Shown here piece by piece: positions 8,709 through 18,886 of a stretch of 64,000 nt of DNA; within the stretch, counting starts at the first letter, position 1, and every line of letters begins with the position of its first letter. The notes beneath the pieces are model-generated. The model worked only from the letters and a program-made list of their open reading frames with translations. It ran no database searches and was not told the DNA's origin. Where the stretch lies: the NCBI RefSeq assembly GCF_902809845.1, contig NZ_CADDWI010000012.1:214634-278633 (forward strand). The letters run 5' to 3'. The stretch comes from Chelativorans sp. Marseille-P2723. Lineage in GTDB: Bacteria; Pseudomonadota; Alphaproteobacteria; Rhizobiales; Rhizobiaceae. Position numbers and translations under genes: made by a program.

Positions 8709-10304
8709 ATGCACCGTCGTTCTTTCCTTGTTGCTGGGGGTAAGGCGCTGATTGGGACTTCCGCAATTATGAGCTCGCCCTTCGCCCTCGCCCAGCAGCA
8801 ATCCGGTACCGCGGAGTCGGGTCACTCCCCTAAGGGTGAACCCTTCTCCTTTGATCTCTTGACCACCGCAATGCGGGAAAGGGCAAAGAAGCCGTATCAA
8901 CCTATCGAAGAAGAGCAGCCGCCACAGGTGGCCGGTCTGTCCTATGACGAGCATCGAGCCATCCGCTTCCTGCCAGAGGAGGCGATATGGCGGGGCCAGG
9001 CTCCCTTCGAGCTCCAGGCGTTCCACCCCGGCTGGCTTTTCAAGCAGCCGGTACATTTGTTTGTCGTCGACGATGGCCATGCCGAACCGCTTTTCATAGA
9101 CAGCAATTCGTTCGAGTACCGTAAGCCGCTGGAGGCTGAAAAATTCGCCGGCGTGGAATTGCCGGGCGTCGCCGGGTTCCGCCTCCACTATCCGCTGAAC
9201 AACCCGGACGTGATGGACGAACTGATTGCGTTCCTCGGCGCCAGCTATTTCCGCGCACTCGGACGCGGCAATGTCTATGGCCTTTCGGCGCGCGGGCTCG
9301 CTGTGAACACGGCCACATCCCTCGGGGAAGAGTTTCCTCGCTTCACGGACTTCTGGATCGAGCGCCCGAGCCGGGAGAACAGGGAGATTAAGGTTTATGC
9401 CTCGCTAGACAGCGCCAGCGTCACCGGTGCTTACGCATTCACGATCGCGCCAGGGGCGAACACGGTGATGGAAGTCACCGCACGGCTTTTCCTCCGCAAC
9501 GACATCGAGCGCCTCGGCATCGCGCCGATGACCTCCATGTTCCTGTTTGCGGAGAACAACCGCAGCGCCTTCGACGACTATCGCGGCAAGGTTCATGACA
9601 GCGATGGTTTGAAGGTGGTTCGCCAGAACGGCGAGGAGCTTTGGCGCAGTCTCAACAATCCAAGCGAGTTGGCCAATTCCTTCTTCATCGAGGAGAGTCC
9701 CAAAGCTTTCGGACTTTTCCAGCGCGATCGGAACTTCGACCGCTATCAGGATGCGGGCGCAAGTTACGAGAGACGGCCATCCCTCCTGGTCGAGCCTCTG
9801 GGAGATTGGGGCAAGGGCGCAATCAATCTTGTGGAGATCCCGACGGAACTGGAAGTGAACGACAACATTGTAGCGTTCTGGATACCGGAGGGTAAAGCAA
9901 AGGCGGGGCAGGAGCTTGAGTACCGCTACAGATTGACCTGGGGTGCAATTGGGGAGCCGTCCGACAGGCTCGCCCGCGTCCTGGCGCTTCGTACCGGTGT
10001 CGGCGGCACATCCGGAGTGGAGAATCCTGGCGATCTGAGAAAGTTCGTCGTGGATTTCGGAGGCGAGATTCTCGCCCGTTTACCTGAGGCGGGCGAGCCC
10101 AGGGCGATCGTCTCCGCAAGCCGGGGGGAAATCGCTCACACTGCGGTCTCGCGCATCGACGCGAACGGAGTGTGGCGGGTTGTGATCGACCTGGTGCCGG
10201 AAGGCGACGCACCTATCGAGCTGAGCGGATACCTCACCTTTGAAGATCAGAGACTTTCTGAAACCTGGACCTATCAATGGAGAAGGACCGATGGACGTTC
10301 GTGA
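8709..10304 (+). CDS. opgG: periplasmic glucan biosynthesis protein OpgG/MdoG
   Basis: Periplasmic protein of the MdoG family (about 531 residues), needed for osmoregulated periplasmic glucan synthesis together with the glucosyltransferase OpgH encoded next. The N-terminus, MHRRSFLVAGGKALIG, has twin arginines and looks Tat-like, as in the OpgD paralogue. The body matches the family throughout, for example FSFDLLTTAMRERAKKPY and the C-terminal YRLTWG. I chose the ATG at 8709 because AGGA lies four bases upstream and the signal peptide then begins with MHRR. An ATG six codons earlier is also open. Confidence 0.9.
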   Translation: MHRRSFLVAGGKALIGTSAIMSSPFALAQQQSGTAESGHSPKGEPFSFDLLTTAMRERAKKPYQPIEEEQPPQVAGLSYDEHRAIRFLPEEAIWRGQAPFELQAFHPGWLFKQPVHLFVVDDGHAEPLFIDSNSFEYRKPLEAEKFAGVELPGVAGFRLHYPLNNPDVMDELIAFLGASYFRALGRGNVYGLSARGLAVNTATSLGEEFPRFTDFWIERPSRENREIKVYASLDSASVTGAYAFTIAPGANTVMEVTARLFLRNDIERLGIAPMTSMFLFAENNRSAFDDYRGKVHDSDGLKVVRQNGEELWRSLNNPSELANSFFIEESPKAFGLFQRDRNFDRYQDAGASYERRPSLLVEPLGDWGKGAINLVEIPTELEVNDNIVAFWIPEGKAKAGQELEYRYRLTWGAIGEPSDRLARVLALRTGVGGTSGVENPGDLRKFVVDFGGEILARLPEAGEPRAIVSASRGEIAHTAVSRIDANGVWRVVIDLVPEGDAPIELSGYLTFEDQRLSETWTYQWRRTDGRS

Positions 10305-10446
10305 CAAAGACTTCCATAGGCAAGACGTTCTCCGGGAGTGCAGCTTGCCCAGCGCTCCCATGGCCATGCCCGAACAGGCTCTGACGCGTCAGCACCTGCT
10401 GCGGAATGCATTCCGGCCGCTGCTACAGTGGCTCATTGCGCGATAA
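10291..10446 (+). CDS. possible small ORF between opgG and opgH
   Basis: An open frame of 51 codons starts at an ATG overlapping the last codons of opgG and ends 30 bases before opgH. The predicted peptide (MDVRDKDFHRQDVLREC...) has no signal, no membrane segment and no family I recognise. Its position, overlapping opgG and leading into opgH, is compatible with translational coupling. It could equally be a chance frame in a leader that spaces the two genes. Confidence 0.3.
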   Translation: MDVRDKDFHRQDVLRECSLPSAPMAMPEQALTRQHLLRNAFRPLLQWLIAR

Positions 10447-10476
10447 TAAGGCGCAGCTTCCTGTGAAAGTAGTTCC

Positions 10477-12276
10477 ATGGTGACGTTGCGTCGCGTATTT
10501 TCTCTTCTTCTTGCGCTTATTACAGCAGGGATCGCCAGCTATCTGGCATTCGGCTATTTCCTGTCCGACGGGCTACAATGGCTCGATTTGGCGCGCGTGG
10601 TGCTTCTAGCGATCAGTGTCGCCTGGCTCGCCTGGGGGGGGATGCTGGCGCTGAACGGGCTTTTCAATTCGCGGAGAGAAATAGAATGGCAAGAGGCACC
10701 GGAGCCTCCTACGGCGCGCACCGCCGTGCTCGTTCCCGTCTATAACGAGGACCCGGCAAAGACCTTCTCCCATGTCGCGGCCATGGCGCAAAGCCTCAGC
10801 CGGGCAGGCGCGGGCACGCAGTTCGATTTTGTGATCCTTTCCGACACAACGGACAGCCGCATCGCAGTGGCCGAAGAGTTCTGGCTGGGGCGGCTGAAGG
10901 AGGAGATCGGTGACACCTGCCGCCTCTTCTATCGGCGGCGAAACACCAATCCCGGCAAAAAAGCCGGCAACATCGCGGATTTCATCAGGACGTCGGGAGC
11001 GCTCTATGACTATCTGATCATGCTTGACGCCGACAGCCTGATGGAAGGTGCGACCATGATCGAGATGGTGCGCCGCATGGAGGTAGACCCGGAGTTGGGG
11101 TTATTGCAAACCCTGCCCAAGGTCACACGCGCCCGCTCCTTCTTCGGCCGCGCAATCCAATTCTCCGCCTCCTACTATTCCCCCGTCTACGCAAGCGGCG
11201 TAGCGGAGCTGCAGGGCCGCGAAGGGCCTTTCTGGGGCCACAATGCCATCACGCGCACGCGTGCCTTCGCCCAGAGTTGCGGCCTGCCGACACTGCCGGG
11301 AAGGCCACCGTTCGGCGGCCATATCCTGAGCCACGATTTTGTCGAGGCAGCGCTTCTTGCCCGGAACGGATGGAAGGTGCGAATCGATCCGGACCTGCGC
11401 GGCTCCTATGAGGAGGGACCGGACAATATCATCGACTACGCCAAACGCGACCGGCGCTGGTGCCAGGGTAACCTGCAACACGGCCGCATCATAGCAGCAC
11501 CTGGCCTGAAGCTCTGGAGCCGCTTCACCTTTGCACAAGGTATCATGGCCTATATCGCCGCACCGCTTTGGGCATTGTTTCTCGTCGCCAGCATCGCCGC
11601 TCCGGCCATCAAGGTGCATCCGGACTATTTTCCGGTTCCGGGCCTGCCCGTCTTTCCCCGCGTCGAGCACGCTAATGCGCTGGCTCTGCTTACAGGCGTC
11701 TTCGGCCTGTTGATCGGGCCAAAGATACTCATCGTAATCGACGGAGCTTTGAGCGGACGCAACCGCCGCTTTGGCGGCACGATACGATGCCTGCTTGACA
11801 TGTTCGTAGAGATCGCCTGCACCAGCATCCTTGCACCTATCATGATGCTCTTCCAGAGCCGCGCAGTGTGCCAGGTTATGACGGGAGCAGACGCGGGGTG
11901 GCCGGCGGCAAATCGAGAGGCGGGGCGGGTAACCTTATCGGAAGCGTGGGCGGCAAGCTGGTGGATCGTCGTGGTCGGCCTCGTGACCGTAGGGGCGGCC
12001 TACCGCTTCGCTCCCGATTATTTGTTTTGGGTCATGCTTGTGGCAGGGCCGCAGATTGCTGCCCCCCTCCTCATCAGTGCTTCGTCGCTCACGGGCAGCA
12101 AGTTCGGGCAACTCAAGCTTTTCGCGACTCCGGAAGAACTGACGCCGACGCCCGTGATGCAGGCACAGCAGGCCATCCTGACTCGCTGGCGCTCTGGCGC
12201 CGAGATGCAACCGGTTCACACGGTGCTCGAAGTGCCGAAACTTCGCGAGCCTTCGAAAATCAGGGCTAAGCGATGA
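10477..12276 (+). CDS. opgH: glucans biosynthesis glucosyltransferase OpgH/MdoH
   Basis: Inner-membrane family 2 glucosyltransferase that polymerises the backbone of osmoregulated periplasmic glucans from UDP-glucose. The 599-residue product has two N-terminal membrane segments. A cytoplasmic GT-A domain follows with PVYNEDP (about residue 87), LDADSLM (about 183), GGHILSHDF (about 287) and RDRRWCQGN (about 328), the last being the QxxRW-type acceptor motif. Several C-terminal membrane segments complete it. It is shorter than E. coli OpgH (about 850 residues) because the long N-terminal cytoplasmic extension is absent, as in other alphaproteobacteria. It forms an operon with opgG. Confidence 0.92.
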   Translation: MVTLRRVFSLLLALITAGIASYLAFGYFLSDGLQWLDLARVVLLAISVAWLAWGGMLALNGLFNSRREIEWQEAPEPPTARTAVLVPVYNEDPAKTFSHVAAMAQSLSRAGAGTQFDFVILSDTTDSRIAVAEEFWLGRLKEEIGDTCRLFYRRRNTNPGKKAGNIADFIRTSGALYDYLIMLDADSLMEGATMIEMVRRMEVDPELGLLQTLPKVTRARSFFGRAIQFSASYYSPVYASGVAELQGREGPFWGHNAITRTRAFAQSCGLPTLPGRPPFGGHILSHDFVEAALLARNGWKVRIDPDLRGSYEEGPDNIIDYAKRDRRWCQGNLQHGRIIAAPGLKLWSRFTFAQGIMAYIAAPLWALFLVASIAAPAIKVHPDYFPVPGLPVFPRVEHANALALLTGVFGLLIGPKILIVIDGALSGRNRRFGGTIRCLLDMFVEIACTSILAPIMMLFQSRAVCQVMTGADAGWPAANREAGRVTLSEAWAASWWIVVVGLVTVGAAYRFAPDYLFWVMLVAGPQIAAPLLISASSLTGSKFGQLKLFATPEELTPTPVMQAQQAILTRWRSGAEMQPVHTVLEVPKLREPSKIRAKR

Positions 12277-12368
12277 AAATGCGTCTGGCCTGCCGCCCTG
12301 TTTCCGAGCAGACACCACCAGACATTTCCAGGAGTGAAAACCTGAACTGGCTTTAAGTCGTTGTCTTG

Positions 12369-13631
12369 TCAGAGCCAGTCTGGGATGGAATCGAGCCCGA
12401 TCAGATCCTCAAAGGTCGGACGCGGACGCACTATATGGAAGCGATCATCCCTGACCAGCACTTCCGGCACCAGCAGCCGCGAGTTGTAGGTGCCCGCCTG
12501 CACTGCGCCATAGGCTCCTGCTGTTGCCACCGCGATAAGGTCGCCGGATGCCATTTGCGGCAAGTTGCGATCCAGAGCCAGGAAGTCTCCCGTCTCGCAG
12601 ACTGGACCGACCACGTCCACCTTCATCCGGGGGACGTCGGGGCGCGGTTCGCGAACCGCCCAGATTGCATGGTAGGCATCGTAGAGCGTAGGCCGGATCA
12701 GGTCGTTCATCGCCGCATCGACGATCAGAAAGTTCTTTGCCTCGCCTTCTTTCACGAACAGGACCTGCGAGACCAGAATCCCCGCGTTCGCGGCGATCAG
12801 CCGCCCGGGCTCAAAGATGACCTTGAGGCCAAGCCGCGAAATATGCCGGCGCACGATGGCAGCGTAATCCTTCGGCAGCGGCGGCTCCTCGTCCTCGCGA
12901 TAAGGCACTCCCAAACCGCCTCCCAGATCGACATGGCTGATCGTGTGCCCGTCCTTGCGCAGGATGTCTGTCAATTCAGAAAGCAGTGAGAACGCCTGAT
13001 CGAAAGGCTGAAGCTCCGTGATCTGGCTACCAATATGCATGTCGATCCCGGTAACCTTGAGGCCGGGAAGCGACGCCGCGCGTGCATAAGCCATCCGCGC
13101 ATCCTTCCACGGAATGCCGAACTTGTTTTCGGCCTTGCCTGTGGAGATCTTCTTGTGCGTTCGCGCATCGACGTCCGGGTTGATGCGCAGAGAGACCGGC
13201 GCAGTTATGCCGGTCGCCTGGGCGCGCGCCGAAAGGAGTTCAAGTTCCGGCAGGGATTCAACGTTGAAGCACAGGATTCCGGCTGAAAGAGCGAAATCCA
13301 TTTCCCGCGCCGTTTTTCCCACACCGGAAAAGAGGATCTTCTCCGCCGGTATGCCTGCAGCAAGGCCACGGCGCAATTCTCCCTCGGAGACAACATCGGC
13401 ACCCGCGCCAAGATTGCCAAGCGTCTTCAGAACCGCCTGGTTCGAGTTTGCCTTCATCGCGTAGCAGACCAGGGCATCGAGCTCTTCGAACGCCTCTGCG
13501 AAGACATGGTAGTGCCTGGTCAGTGTGGTGGTGGAATAGCAGTAGAACGGGGTTCCAACGACGGCCGCGATCTGCGGGATCGGAACGTCCTCGGCATGCA
13601 GAATGCCGTCACGATACTCAAAGTGGTTCAC
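12369..13631 (-). CDS. lysA: diaminopimelate decarboxylase
   Basis: PLP-dependent decarboxylase of 420 residues converting meso-diaminopimelate to L-lysine, the last step of lysine synthesis. The lysine that binds PLP is in YAMKANSNQAV near residue 59. The glycine-rich phosphate loop HVDLGGGLGVPY, the EPGR motif (FEPGRLIAANAG) and the C-terminal CETGDFLA of this fold-type III family are all present. It is the last gene of a minus-strand operon argH-lptM-lysA. The 15-base gap to lptM suggests one transcript. Confidence 0.95.
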   Translation of the reverse strand: MNHFEYRDGILHAEDVPIPQIAAVVGTPFYCYSTTTLTRHYHVFAEAFEELDALVCYAMKANSNQAVLKTLGNLGAGADVVSEGELRRGLAAGIPAEKILFSGVGKTAREMDFALSAGILCFNVESLPELELLSARAQATGITAPVSLRINPDVDARTHKKISTGKAENKFGIPWKDARMAYARAASLPGLKVTGIDMHIGSQITELQPFDQAFSLLSELTDILRKDGHTISHVDLGGGLGVPYREDEEPPLPKDYAAIVRRHISRLGLKVIFEPGRLIAANAGILVSQVLFVKEGEAKNFLIVDAAMNDLIRPTLYDAYHAIWAVREPRPDVPRMKVDVVGPVCETGDFLALDRNLPQMASGDLIAVATAGAYGAVQAGTYNSRLLVPEVLVRDDRFHIVRPRPTFEDLIGLDSIPDWL

Positions 13632-13646
13632 GGTTAAGAGGCTTTC

Positions 13647-13850
13647 CTAAATCAGCCGGTCGAGGATGAACGGCCTGTCCCGCACCGGAGGCTGCGGCTC
13701 GGGCGGCAGCGGCTCGTCGTTTCGTTCCGCTTCTTCCCGCGCCTCTACGGCTGCCTGATAGGGAGTATCAAGCGGTCCCTTGCGCCCGCAAGCGGCAAGC
13801 CCCACGGTAAGGCAAAGGAGAATAAGAGGCACGGTCTTTTGCACGTTCAT
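13647..13850 (-). CDS. lptM: LptM-type small outer-membrane lipoprotein
   Basis: A 67-residue lipoprotein with a signal peptide and lipobox ending LAACGRKGPL, followed by an acidic, proline-rich tail. The GRKGPL sequence directly after the lipid-bearing Cys is the signature of the LptM (formerly YifL) family, which in E. coli helps mature the LptDE lipopolysaccharide translocon. In most proteobacteria this gene precedes lysA, exactly as here. It lies between argH and lysA, and it is short but complete. Confidence 0.85.
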   Translation of the reverse strand: MNVQKTVPLILLCLTVGLAACGRKGPLDTPYQAAVEAREEAERNDEPLPPEPQPPVRDRPFILDRLI

Positions 13851-13879
13851 CTCTCGCTTCGAAAAGTTCCGTCAGCGTT

Positions 13880-15301
13880 CTAGACGTTTTTGCCAGCCGC
13901 TGCATCCCGTTTCAGCCGCTTGCGCCAGGCGCGGATCTGCCGGCGTACCTGAGCAGGCGCGGTTCCCCCGTAAGAATCACGGCTCCTGACCGAGTTCGCG
14001 ACGGAAAGGACAGAATAGACCTCATCGGTAATGGCCGGGTGAATGGCCTGCAATGCCTCCAGCGGCAGCTTCTCCAGCCCGCAGCGCCTCTCCTCGGCGA
14101 GAGCCACCACCTTGCCAGTCACGTGATGCGCCTCACGGAACGGCAAGCCTGCCTCGCGCACCAGCCAATCGGCAAGATCGGTCGCGGTGGAAAAGCCCAC
14201 GCCGGCCGCCTTCTTCATCGCACCGGCGTTCACTTCCATGTCGCCTACCATGCCGGTCATGGCAGCAAGCATCAGGTCGAGTGTTTCGGCTACATCGAAA
14301 ACCGCTTCCTTGTCTTCCTGCATGTCCTTGGAATAGGCGAGCGGCAAGCCCTTCATTACGGTAAGCAGGCCGATCAGATGTCCATTGATCCGGCCCGTCT
14401 TGGCGCGGATGAGTTCCGCAGCATCCGGGTTCTTTTTCTGGGGCATGATGGAGGAACCTGTTGAGAACGCATCGGACAGACGAATGAAGCCGAATTGCGG
14501 CGTGGACCAGATGACAATCTCTTCGGCCAGGCGCGACAGATGCGTGCCGCAGATCGCCGCGACAGAAAGAAATTCGAGCGCAAAATCCCTGTCGGAGACA
14601 GTATCGATGGAATTGCGCGTCGGCTCACGGAAGCCGAGTGTCTTGGCCGTCATATGCCGGTCGATCGGAAAGCCGGTACCAGCAAGCGCGGCTGCGCCCA
14701 AAGGGCATTCGTCCAACCTCTCGATGGCAGCGCGCACCCTTGTGCGATCCCTGCCAAACATCTCCACATAGGCCATCAGGTGGTGACCGAATGTGACGGG
14801 CTGGGCAGTTTGCAGATGGGTGAAGCCGGGCATGACGGACGACGCGTGTTCCTCAGCGCGGGTGAGAAACGCATTAATGAGACGGCCAAGCGCGGCATCC
14901 ACCCGCTGAAGCTCCTCCTTGACCCACAGGCGGAAGTCGAGCGCAACCTGATCGTTGCGTGAGCGGGCGGTGTGCAGCCGGCCCGCGGCCGGCCCGATCA
15001 ACTCGGCGAGCCGCGCCTCGATGTTCATGTGTATGTCCTCAAGCCGGGTGGAGAACTCGAAGGTTCCGGCTTCGATCTCTGACAGGATCGTGTTCAGTCC
15101 GTCAGCAATCTTTTGTTCGTCCTCGGCCGAAATTATGCCAGTTTTTGCCAACATGGCCGCGTGGGCAAGACTGCCGCGGATGTCCTGGGCGTAAAGCTTC
15201 CTGTCGAAGCCGATGGATGCGTTGATCGCCTCCATGATGGCGTCGGGACCTGAGGCAAAACGTCCGCCCCACATGCGGTTGCTGGCTTTTTCTTGGCTCA
15301 T
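13880..15301 (-). CDS. argH: argininosuccinate lyase
   Basis: Catalyses the final step of arginine synthesis, splitting argininosuccinate into arginine and fumarate. The product is 473 residues long and of normal family length. It contains the fumarase/aspartase superfamily signature [12 protein letters not shown] near residue 282, whose flexible loop carries the catalytic Ser. [13 protein letters not shown] lies near residue 110. First gene of the argH-lptM-lysA operon; it is divergent from tlpA with only about 30 bases between the starts, so the promoters must overlap. Confidence 0.95.
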   Translation of the reverse strand: MSQEKASNRMWGGRFASGPDAIMEAINASIGFDRKLYAQDIRGSLAHAAMLAKTGIISAEDEQKIADGLNTILSEIEAGTFEFSTRLEDIHMNIEARLAELIGPAAGRLHTARSRNDQVALDFRLWVKEELQRVDAALGRLINAFLTRAEEHASSVMPGFTHLQTAQPVTFGHHLMAYVEMFGRDRTRVRAAIERLDECPLGAAALAGTGFPIDRHMTAKTLGFREPTRNSIDTVSDRDFALEFLSVAAICGTHLSRLAEEIVIWSTPQFGFIRLSDAFSTGSSIMPQKKNPDAAELIRAKTGRINGHLIGLLTVMKGLPLAYSKDMQEDKEAVFDVAETLDLMLAAMTGMVGDMEVNAGAMKKAAGVGFSTATDLADWLVREAGLPFREAHHVTGKVVALAEERRCGLEKLPLEALQAIHPAITDEVYSVLSVANSVRSRDSYGGTAPAQVRRQIRAWRKRLKRDAAAGKNV

Positions 15302-15333
15302 CGTGATATCCGGGCGCTGGATTGGTAAGAAGT

Positions 15334-16002
15334 ATGCCGAAGGTGAAGAGTAGCTTTCCCGCGTTTCGTCTGGTCGCGCTTTCCGCAGTCGCAGGCATTA
15401 TCGCCGGGGTGATCGCCCTATACGTGATGGGCGGGCCAGATGGCAACATCCTGGCGGATTCGGGCGACAGTGCAGCATGCACTGCGAAGGCGGAAAAGGT
15501 CGCCGCGATCGAGCCTTTTATCAAAGGAGAGGTCGCGGCAATGCTGCCTGCCGACCCTCCGCGCCTTCTGTCTGATCTTGGCTTCAGCGGCCCTGACGGC
15601 GCCTCCCTCACCCTGGAAGACCTTGGGGGTAAGACGCTGCTCGTCAACCTCTGGGCGACATGGTGTGCGCCTTGTCGCGAAGAAATGCCCGCGCTCGATA
15701 CCCTGCAGGAGGAGCTGGGCTCGGACCTTTTTGAGGTTGCCGCCATCAATATCGACCGGGGTGACGATGAAAAGCCCAAAGCATTTCTCAACGAGATCGG
15801 CGTCCAGTCCCTTGCCTTTTATCGCGACAGTTCAACCGCCATCTTTAACGAACTGAAGACGCGCGGGCTCGCGCTCGGGTTGCCCGTCACCCTTCTTCTG
15901 GACGAGGATGGCTGCCTCCTTGCACACATGAACGGACCGGCAGAGTGGTCGAGCGAGGATGCGCAAAATCTTGTGCAGGCTTCCCTGCCTGACGGGAGCT
16001 GA
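15334..16002 (+). CDS. tlpA: TlpA-family thiol:disulfide interchange protein
   Basis: Membrane-anchored periplasmic thioredoxin-like reductase of about 222 residues. An N-terminal membrane anchor (about residues 8-32) precedes a linker and then a TlpA-like domain with the redox motif [13 protein letters not shown] near residue 110. In Bradyrhizobium TlpA reduces the copper chaperone and CoxB during cytochrome oxidase assembly (family knowledge). The ATG at 15334 is preferred over a TTG four codons upstream. Divergence from argH-lptM-lysA is a conserved rhizobial arrangement as I remember it. Confidence 0.9.
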   Translation: MPKVKSSFPAFRLVALSAVAGIIAGVIALYVMGGPDGNILADSGDSAACTAKAEKVAAIEPFIKGEVAAMLPADPPRLLSDLGFSGPDGASLTLEDLGGKTLLVNLWATWCAPCREEMPALDTLQEELGSDLFEVAAINIDRGDDEKPKAFLNEIGVQSLAFYRDSSTAIFNELKTRGLALGLPVTLLLDEDGCLLAHMNGPAEWSSEDAQNLVQASLPDGS

Positions 16003-16088
16003 CGCTTCAGCCGGCTCCGGACAATTGGCTCCTGGCGCGCTACAGCTATACTCTCACGAAGGGGAGAGGCCCACTTCGGAGACTTAAT

Positions 16089-16454
16089 ATGCGCGTGTTT
16101 GCCCATTCCATGGTTTCAGGTTTCGCTCTCGGCGCCTTCATGGCTACTGCTGACGCGCAGATCACCATCGAATGGCCGCAGGAGGGCGACATCGAGGTGG
16201 AGGAAATCCACATCGGTTATGACTGCGGCGGCAAGCCGCTTGATGTCGCCTATATCAATGCGGGGCCGGTCTCTCTTGCCGTCCTTGTCTATGAAGACGA
16301 ACCCATGGTGGCCGCTAACGTGATCGCTGCCTCCGGCGCGCGCTACGCAAGCGGCCGCTTCATATGGTGGACGAAAGGCGGGGACGCCTTTCTTTATGAC
16401 GTGACCCATGGCGAGGATGCCGCTCCGATAATGGAGTGCCGGCGGAAGAACTGA
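16089..16454 (+). CDS. MliC-family lysozyme inhibitor-like protein
   Basis: A 121-residue exported protein with a cleavable signal peptide ending near TADAQ. The mature domain shows the MliC pattern: YDCGGKPLDVAYINA near residue 54, then SGARYASGRFIWWTKGGDAF, and a C-terminal Cys (IMECRRKN) that would pair with the first Cys. MliC/PliC proteins inhibit C-type lysozyme with the SGxxY loop, which is present here. It lacks a lipobox, so it is probably periplasmic, as in PliC. It lies between tlpA and fadE with short gaps, but no functional link is evident. Confidence 0.75.
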   Translation: MRVFAHSMVSGFALGAFMATADAQITIEWPQEGDIEVEEIHIGYDCGGKPLDVAYINAGPVSLAVLVYEDEPMVAANVIAASGARYASGRFIWWTKGGDAFLYDVTHGEDAAPIMECRRKN

Positions 16455-16537
16455 TCAGCAAGGTCATTCGCACGCGGGCGGAACCGGCTCGCCGGCGGTG
16501 ACTTTGCTGGTATAGTAGAAACCGAGGAGCCAAAGTC

Positions 16538-18826
16538 ATGGATTTCCGCGCCTTTCGACGCGAATACGTCACCGCGCCGGTCTTCAAGTGGGCGTCAGGC
16601 ATCATGCCGCCCATTTCGGAAACGGAGCGCGAGGCCATCGATGCAGGCACGGTCTGGTGGGATGGCGCGCTGTTTACGGGCAATCCGGACTGGAACGAAC
16701 TTCTCTCCTTGCCACCGGCAAGACTTTCGCCGGAAGAACAAGCGTTCATGGGCGGCCCTGTGCGCGAACTCTGCGCTATGGTGGATGACTGGACGCTCAA
16801 TTTCCGCGACCGGGACCTGGCTAAATCCGTGTGGGATTTCATGCGGAAGGAAAGGTTCTTCGGCATGATCATTCCGAAGAAATATGGCGGTCTCGGCTTT
16901 TCCAACTACGCCCATTCGGAAGTGGTGCGCACCGTCTCATCCGCAAGCGTGGTGGCGGGGGTGACAATCATGGTGCCAAATTCGCTGGGGCCTGGCGAAC
17001 TGCTCATGCATTTCGGCACAGACGAGCAGAGGGACTACTGGCTGCCCCGGCTGGCGGATGGCCGGGACATCCCCTGCTTCGGCCTCACCTCGCCCCATGC
17101 CGGCTCCGATGCGGCGGCGATGACCGACACGGGCGTTGTGGAGTACGGAACCTGGAACGGAAAGAAAACACTCGGCATAAGGCTCAACTTCCACAAGCGC
17201 TACATCACGCTTGGGCCGGTCGCCACCGTGATGGGGCTCGCATTCAAGATGCTGGACCCGGAAAATCATCTTGGCCGCGGAAGCGACCTTGGGATTACCG
17301 TGGCCCTGCTGCCGACCAGTACCCCTGGCGTCAGCCTTGGGGAGCGGCATATCCCGCTCTTTACCTACTTCCAGAATGGCCCGCTCTACGGCAAGGACGT
17401 CTTCGTGCCGCTTGATCACATAATTGGCGGCGAGGCGCAGATCGGACAGGGATGGAAGATGCTGATGACCGCACTGGCCGCCGGACGCAGCATTTCCCTA
17501 CCCTCTCAATCGGCATCTTCGGCCGCGATGGCAGCGCGGGTGAGCGGCGCCTATGCGCGGATACGCACGCAGTTCAATGCTCCCATCGGGTTATTTGAGG
17601 GCGTTCAGGAGCCGCTGGCCGAGATAGCCGCCAACGCCTATCTGGTGGACGCGGCAAGACGGCTGACGCTTGCCGCACTCGATCAGGGTCATCGCCCATC
17701 CGTTCTTGGTGCCATCATGAAGTATCACGCGACGGAGCGCATGCGCCGCTCGCTGAACCATGCAATGGACATCCATGGTGGCAAGGGCATCATCGAGGGG
17801 CCGCGCAACTATCTGGCAGCGGGGTACCGCGCCGTGCCCATTGGCATCACGGTGGAAGGTGCGAATATCCTCACCCGCAATCTGATGATTTTCGGGCAGG
17901 GCGCCATACGCTCGCATCCTTTTATGCTGGAGGAATTGCTCGCCCTTGCCGACGAAGACAGGGAGCGCGGGCTTGCGGCTTTTGACGAGACGTTCTGGAA
18001 ACACATAGGCCATGCGCTGAAAAACGCCTGCCGCACTTTCTTGCGAGGCTGGTCGGGCGGCCTTGTAGGCCCATCGCCGCGCGGTACCGCAATGCCGCGC
18101 TACTGGAGAAAGCTCTCCCGCCACTCCGCTGCCTTTGCCATGACCGCCGACCTGGCGCTTTTGACGCTCGGCGGATCGCTTAAGCGCAAGGAGATGATCT
18201 CTGCTCGCCTCGGCGACATTCTGGCTGAGCTCTACCTGCTTGGGGCCGTGCTCAAGCGCTTCGAGGACGAAGGACGGCAGGCGGAGGACCGGCCAATAGT
18301 CGATTATCTCATGCAGCAGGGAGAGAGCCGGATGGCAACGGCCTTCCGCGGCGTGTTTGACAATCTGCCGGCGCGCTGGGCCGCGTGGCTGGCGCGGCTC
18401 GTGGCGTTCCCGTTCGGTGTGCCCGATCCCGCTCCTTCGGATCGGCTTATCAGCCCGCTTGCAGAAGTCCTGATGAAACCGTCGGCCCAGCGTGACCGGC
18501 TGACACCTGGCCTCTATCTGGGCGAGGGCCATGACGAGCATCCGGTGCGGGATCTCGAAGCCGCTTTCCGGCTTGTGACCGAGGCTGCCCCCGCCGAGAA
18601 GAAGATGCGAGAGGCACGCATCCGCTACCTGGAAGAAGCGGCGCGGAAAGGAATCATCTCCACGGAGGAGCATGACCTTCTTACGCGCGCGACCGAAGCC
18701 GTGGAAACGGCGATTGCGGTCGATGCCTTCCCCATGGAGGAACTCTCACCGACTGCCGATCAGCATGGGCGCAAGGAGCCACCCATCAGGAGCCGCGGAA
18801 TGCGGCAAGCCCAGCCGGCGAAATAG
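16538..18826 (+). CDS. fadE: acyl-CoA dehydrogenase (FadE type)
   Basis: Flavoenzyme for the first oxidation of fatty acyl-CoA beta-oxidation. The 762-residue product has the acyl-CoA dehydrogenase fold over roughly residues 80-470, including FGLTSPHAGSDAAAM and DIHGGKGIIEGPRNYL. The DUF1974 C-terminal extension that defines the long FadE class follows. Unlike E. coli FadE (about 814 residues), no N-terminal membrane segment is visible, so the protein may be soluble or peripheral. Electrons would pass to ETF, whose genes are nearby on the other strand with 3-hydroxybutyryl-CoA dehydrogenase. The cluster therefore forms a small beta-oxidation neighbourhood. Confidence 0.92.
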   Translation: MDFRAFRREYVTAPVFKWASGIMPPISETEREAIDAGTVWWDGALFTGNPDWNELLSLPPARLSPEEQAFMGGPVRELCAMVDDWTLNFRDRDLAKSVWDFMRKERFFGMIIPKKYGGLGFSNYAHSEVVRTVSSASVVAGVTIMVPNSLGPGELLMHFGTDEQRDYWLPRLADGRDIPCFGLTSPHAGSDAAAMTDTGVVEYGTWNGKKTLGIRLNFHKRYITLGPVATVMGLAFKMLDPENHLGRGSDLGITVALLPTSTPGVSLGERHIPLFTYFQNGPLYGKDVFVPLDHIIGGEAQIGQGWKMLMTALAAGRSISLPSQSASSAAMAARVSGAYARIRTQFNAPIGLFEGVQEPLAEIAANAYLVDAARRLTLAALDQGHRPSVLGAIMKYHATERMRRSLNHAMDIHGGKGIIEGPRNYLAAGYRAVPIGITVEGANILTRNLMIFGQGAIRSHPFMLEELLALADEDRERGLAAFDETFWKHIGHALKNACRTFLRGWSGGLVGPSPRGTAMPRYWRKLSRHSAAFAMTADLALLTLGGSLKRKEMISARLGDILAELYLLGAVLKRFEDEGRQAEDRPIVDYLMQQGESRMATAFRGVFDNLPARWAAWLARLVAFPFGVPDPAPSDRLISPLAEVLMKPSAQRDRLTPGLYLGEGHDEHPVRDLEAAFRLVTEAAPAEKKMREARIRYLEEAARKGIISTEEHDLLTRATEAVETAIAVDAFPMEELSPTADQHGRKEPPIRSRGMRQAQPAK

Positions 18827-18886
18827 CCGTACCAATTTGAAACGACGGTCCCTGCCCTAGATCTCGGACAGGCACCCTGCCGCCCT

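Noticed and set aside
17591..18673. Minus-strand frame of 360 codons opposite fadE
   Set aside because: The plus strand encodes conserved FadE sequence throughout; the opposite frame has no family features and a His/Arg-rich composition.
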